From: Flavobacterium sp. LC2016-01
GTDB taxonomy: Bacteria > Bacteroidota > Bacteroidia > Flavobacteriales > Flavobacteriaceae
Reading direction: 5' to 3'
Assembly (NCBI RefSeq): GCF_009711135.1
Contig: NZ_WMIC01000005.1
Span: 398,882-462,881 of the forward strand
Length of the DNA: 64,000 bases
The notes under the pieces are model-generated. The model did not search any database, was not told the DNA's origin, and saw nothing but the letters and a program-made list of their open reading frames with translations. This document shows positions 62,188-64,000 of the stretch, piece after piece. Every line of letters starts with the position of its first letter. The first letter of the stretch is position 1. A program made the position numbers and the translations under genes.

Positions 62188-63204
62188 ATGAAAAACCCAA
62201 TTTCAGTTTCAATATTAGAGCTTGCAATCATTACGCAAGACAGCAACGCATCAGAAACATTTAAAAAAACAAAAGACATCGCGCAATTAGCCGATAAATT
62301 AGGATACAAACGAATTTGGCTCGCAGAGCATCATAATATGGCACATGTTGCAAGTACAGCAACTGTAGTTTTAATTGGATATGTTGCGGGGCAGACAGAG
62401 AATATCCGTGTAGGTTCAGGCGGAATTATGCTGCCAAATCATTCTCCTTTAGTAGTGGCAGAACAATTTGGAACATTAGAAACGCTTTATCCAAACCGAA
62501 TCGATTTAGGTTTAGGCAGAGCGCCAGGAACAGATCAGCCAACTGCAGAAGCAATTCGAAAAGACTTTTTTGAACAAGCGCAGCGATTCCCTCAAAATGT
62601 AACAAAGCTTCAAGAGTATTTTTCGGCCGAAAATACAACGGCAAAAGTAAGAGCTTTTCCAGCCGAAGGACTTAACGTTCCTATTTGGATTCTAGGATCT
62701 AGTATGGAAAGTGCAGCTTTAGCGGCAGCTTATGGATTGCCTTATGCTTTCGCCGGGCATTTTGCGCCGCGTTTAATGATACAGGCTTTCGAGTTTTATC
62801 GTGCAAATTTTCAGGCGTCAGAATTTCTAGATAAGCCAAAAACAATGGCATGCGTAAATATTATCGCTGCCGATACAAATGAAGAAGCCGAATTATTATC
62901 AACAAGTTTGTATCAAATGTTTCTTAACTTAATTAGGAACGACCGCAAAGGATTACAGCCACCAGTTTCTTCACTGGATGATATAATGAGCCAAGAAGAA
63001 CGTGTGCATGTCAACCAAATGACAGCCGGAACATTTACAGGAAACAAAGAACAATTGATTACAGATCTAAAAAAGTTCATCAATTACGCTAATATTGATG
63101 AGTTGATGGCAACAAGCCCTATTTTTGATCATGAGGCAAAATTAAAAAGCATTCAAATCACAAAAGAAGTAATTGACAGTTTAAACGAAAGTATACATAT
63201 ATAA
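62188..63204 (+). CDS. Luciferase-like flavin monooxygenase (LLM class)
   Basis: A 338-aa TIM-barrel flavoprotein. Typical segments are LGYKRIWLAEHHNM (about 38-51), VGSGGIMLPNHSPLVVAEQFGTLETLYPNRIDLGLGRAPG (about 73-112) and ILGSSMESAALAA. These match the MsnO8/YhbW-like LLM oxidoreductases, which use reduced FMN and oxygen on unknown substrates. Start ATG at 62188 is supported by the -7 box. Followed by a strong terminator. Confidence 0.9.
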   Translation: MKNPISVSILELAIITQDSNASETFKKTKDIAQLADKLGYKRIWLAEHHNMAHVASTATVVLIGYVAGQTENIRVGSGGIMLPNHSPLVVAEQFGTLETLYPNRIDLGLGRAPGTDQPTAEAIRKDFFEQAQRFPQNVTKLQEYFSAENTTAKVRAFPAEGLNVPIWILGSSMESAALAAAYGLPYAFAGHFAPRLMIQAFEFYRANFQASEFLDKPKTMACVNIIAADTNEEAELLSTSLYQMFLNLIRNDRKGLQPPVSSLDDIMSQEERVHVNQMTAGTFTGNKEQLITDLKKFINYANIDELMATSPIFDHEAKLKSIQITKEVIDSLNESIHI

Positions 63205-63239
63205 GTTTACATATATATAAGAGTAAATTTCATTCCCAC

Positions 63240-63279
63240 AACCCGACAGGTTTTCAAAACCTGTCGGGTTTGTTTTTTC
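63240..63279 (+). terminator. Terminator of the monooxygenase gene
   Basis: AACCCGACAGG pairs with CCTGTCGGGTT, then a T-run. Same family as the hairpins at 53782 and 54665. Confidence 0.88.
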
Positions 63280-63298
63280 TATACATATATATGTATAG
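63279..63298. repeat. 20-bp perfect palindrome
   Basis: CTATACATAT followed by its exact complement. A possible binding site or a strain-specific slip product of the neighbouring TATATA tract. Confidence 0.85.
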
Positions 63299-63312
63299 GT
63301 AGAAGTAAAGTT

Positions 63313-63340
63313 TGTCAGGCTGAGCGAAGTCGAAGCCCTT
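63313..63340. repeat. Half copy of the umuDC-region palindromic repeat
   Basis: TGTCAGGCTGAGCGAAGTCG and the following GAAGCCC match one arm of 46592-46658; the other arm is missing. Confidence 0.75.
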
Positions 63341-63393
63341 TTAGTCAAGAATTGGAATTTGGGATTTCAAGATTTGGAATTTGTTTTTTGATC

Positions 63394-63478
63394 AGGAGCT
63401 ATTTCCCGCTATCCGCTTCAATCTTTTTGCGGCGAACCCCGCCACAAAAAGGATTTCCGCTGCTATCGGGGCTATGGC
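63394..63478. repeat. GGAGCTA-family repeat, copy 2
   Basis: Same conserved ends as 53652-53735. The central arms here are GCGGCG and CGCCAC, with one C-A clash. Confidence 0.88.
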
Positions 63479-63809
63479 AGTTGTTTTCAAAAGGAAATTC
63501 AGTAAAAGAAACTGCGATATCGTGAATAAAACAGAAGAAAGAAAGAGGAAACTTTGCGTCTTTGCGTCTCTGCGAGATTAAAAACGGCGGTAAAACAGTA
63601 TTCAAAAGCTGATTTGTCTACAAAAAAGGCCCTTTGGTATTAAAAACTCCTCAAAATGGATGGCTGAAAAGTACTGAAAAATAAAGAAACCGCATCATGA
63701 CTCAGAAAAAACTGATATAAAATCAAAAAAAGTTCAGTTGTAAAGAATCTGTTATCAGCGAGTTAAGAAAAAGATCAAAAAAAGGTCGAAAAAAAGAGAT
63801 CAGAAAAGC

Positions 63810-63839
63810 TTGTTTAACTGAATAAAGGTGGTACTTTTG
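63810..63839 (+). promoter_or_regulatory. Stable-RNA-type promoter P1
   Basis: TTG at 63810-63812, a 19-bp spacer, TACTTTTG at 63832-63839, then CACCCGCAACAG. Very close to the consensus. Confidence 0.85.
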
Positions 63840-63930
63840 CACCCGCAACAGCGAAAGACGTTCACCGAAATACTGACAGGCAGAGAAATCAGAACTGAAA
63901 ATTTATTTTCAAAAAAAGATTTAAAAAAGC

Positions 63931-63961
63931 TTGCGGGATTGGAAAACGGGTATTACATTTG
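63931..63961 (+). promoter_or_regulatory. Stable-RNA-type promoter P2
   Basis: TTG at 63931-63933, a 20-bp spacer, TACATTTG at 63954-63961, then CACCCCGCAAAACACGGAAA. It repeats the P1 layout 122 bp downstream. Most likely the start of an rRNA operon outside the window; the 16S gene itself is not visible. Confidence 0.82.
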
Positions 63962-64000
63962 CACCCCGCAAAACACGGAAAGTTCCTTGAAAGACTGGCA

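Larger units (their letters stand above)
63205..63600. other. Repeat-filled spacer after the monooxygenase gene
   Basis: No credible gene; the short frames translate repeats. It holds a terminator (63240-63279), a 20-bp perfect palindrome (63279-63298), a half copy of the umuDC-region repeat (63313-63340), copy 2 of the GGAGCTA family (63394-63478) and a TTTGCGTC tandem (63552-63575). Confidence 0.7.

Noticed and set aside
63840..64000. The 16S rRNA gene itself
   Set aside because: Only promoter and leader-like sequence is visible; no 16S sequence can be recognised before the window ends.

Overview
The window reads as chromosomal DNA of a Flavobacterium-like member of the Bacteroidota. The evidence is low GC with A/T-rich spacers, promoters of the Bacteroidota type (TTG, 17-23 bp, TAnnTTTG), almost no Shine-Dalgarno sequences except one perfect one before rpsU, an exosortase N system, DUF3467 after rpoC, and palindromic spacer repeats that I recall as typical of Flavobacterium. 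No phage, transposase or CRISPR array is visible.

Region 1 (1-15.4 kb) is the core information-processing block: rpsU, a XerC/D-type tyrosine recombinase, the hibernation factor hpf, tRNA-Thr(UGU), tRNA-Tyr, tRNA-Thr(GGU), tuf, tRNA-Trp, secE, nusG, rplK, rplA, rplJ, rplL, rpoB, rpoC and a DUF3467 gene. The order matches the thrU-tyrU-glyT-thrT-tufB-secE-nusG order of E. coli, but the tRNA-Gly is absent and tRNA-Trp sits after tuf.

Region 2 (15.7-35 kb) is mostly single genes and short operons separated by strong terminators: a Cys-cluster membrane protein, prfC, a lipoprotein alpha-amylase whose sequence looks like the archaeal (Thermococcales) GH13_7 type, a two-parvulin SurA-like chaperone, a MoxR ATPase, the exosortase N / VIT-domain target pair, two tandem but unrelated aconitases (AcnB and a mitochondrial-type enzyme), a kelch protein and a LysM-NlpC/P60 endopeptidase.

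Region 3 (34.9-49 kb) holds a histidine kinase with a stand-alone receiver, a cluster of small lipoproteins and hypothetical proteins, an amino-acid permease, and a DNA-repair cluster: AlkB, a DnaQ-like exonuclease fused to a GIY-YIG nuclease, umuC and umuD. A divergent XRE-S24 repressor faces umuD and could replace LexA. Copies of one palindromic repeat lie in opposite orientation between umuD and umuC and after the repressor gene.

Region 4 (49.3-60.9 kb) is a complete K+-uptake regulon on the minus strand: a sigma-54-type response regulator, a 93-aa unknown, two tiny membrane peptides (kdpF and a second one), kdpA, kdpB, kdpC, an OmpL-like porin, a kinase-less KdpD sensor protein and a separate histidine kinase. 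Its spacers carry several unrelated families of inverted repeats. The window closes with a NodB-type deacetylase, a luciferase-like monooxygenase and two tandem stable-RNA-type promoters, most likely the start of an rRNA operon just beyond the edge.
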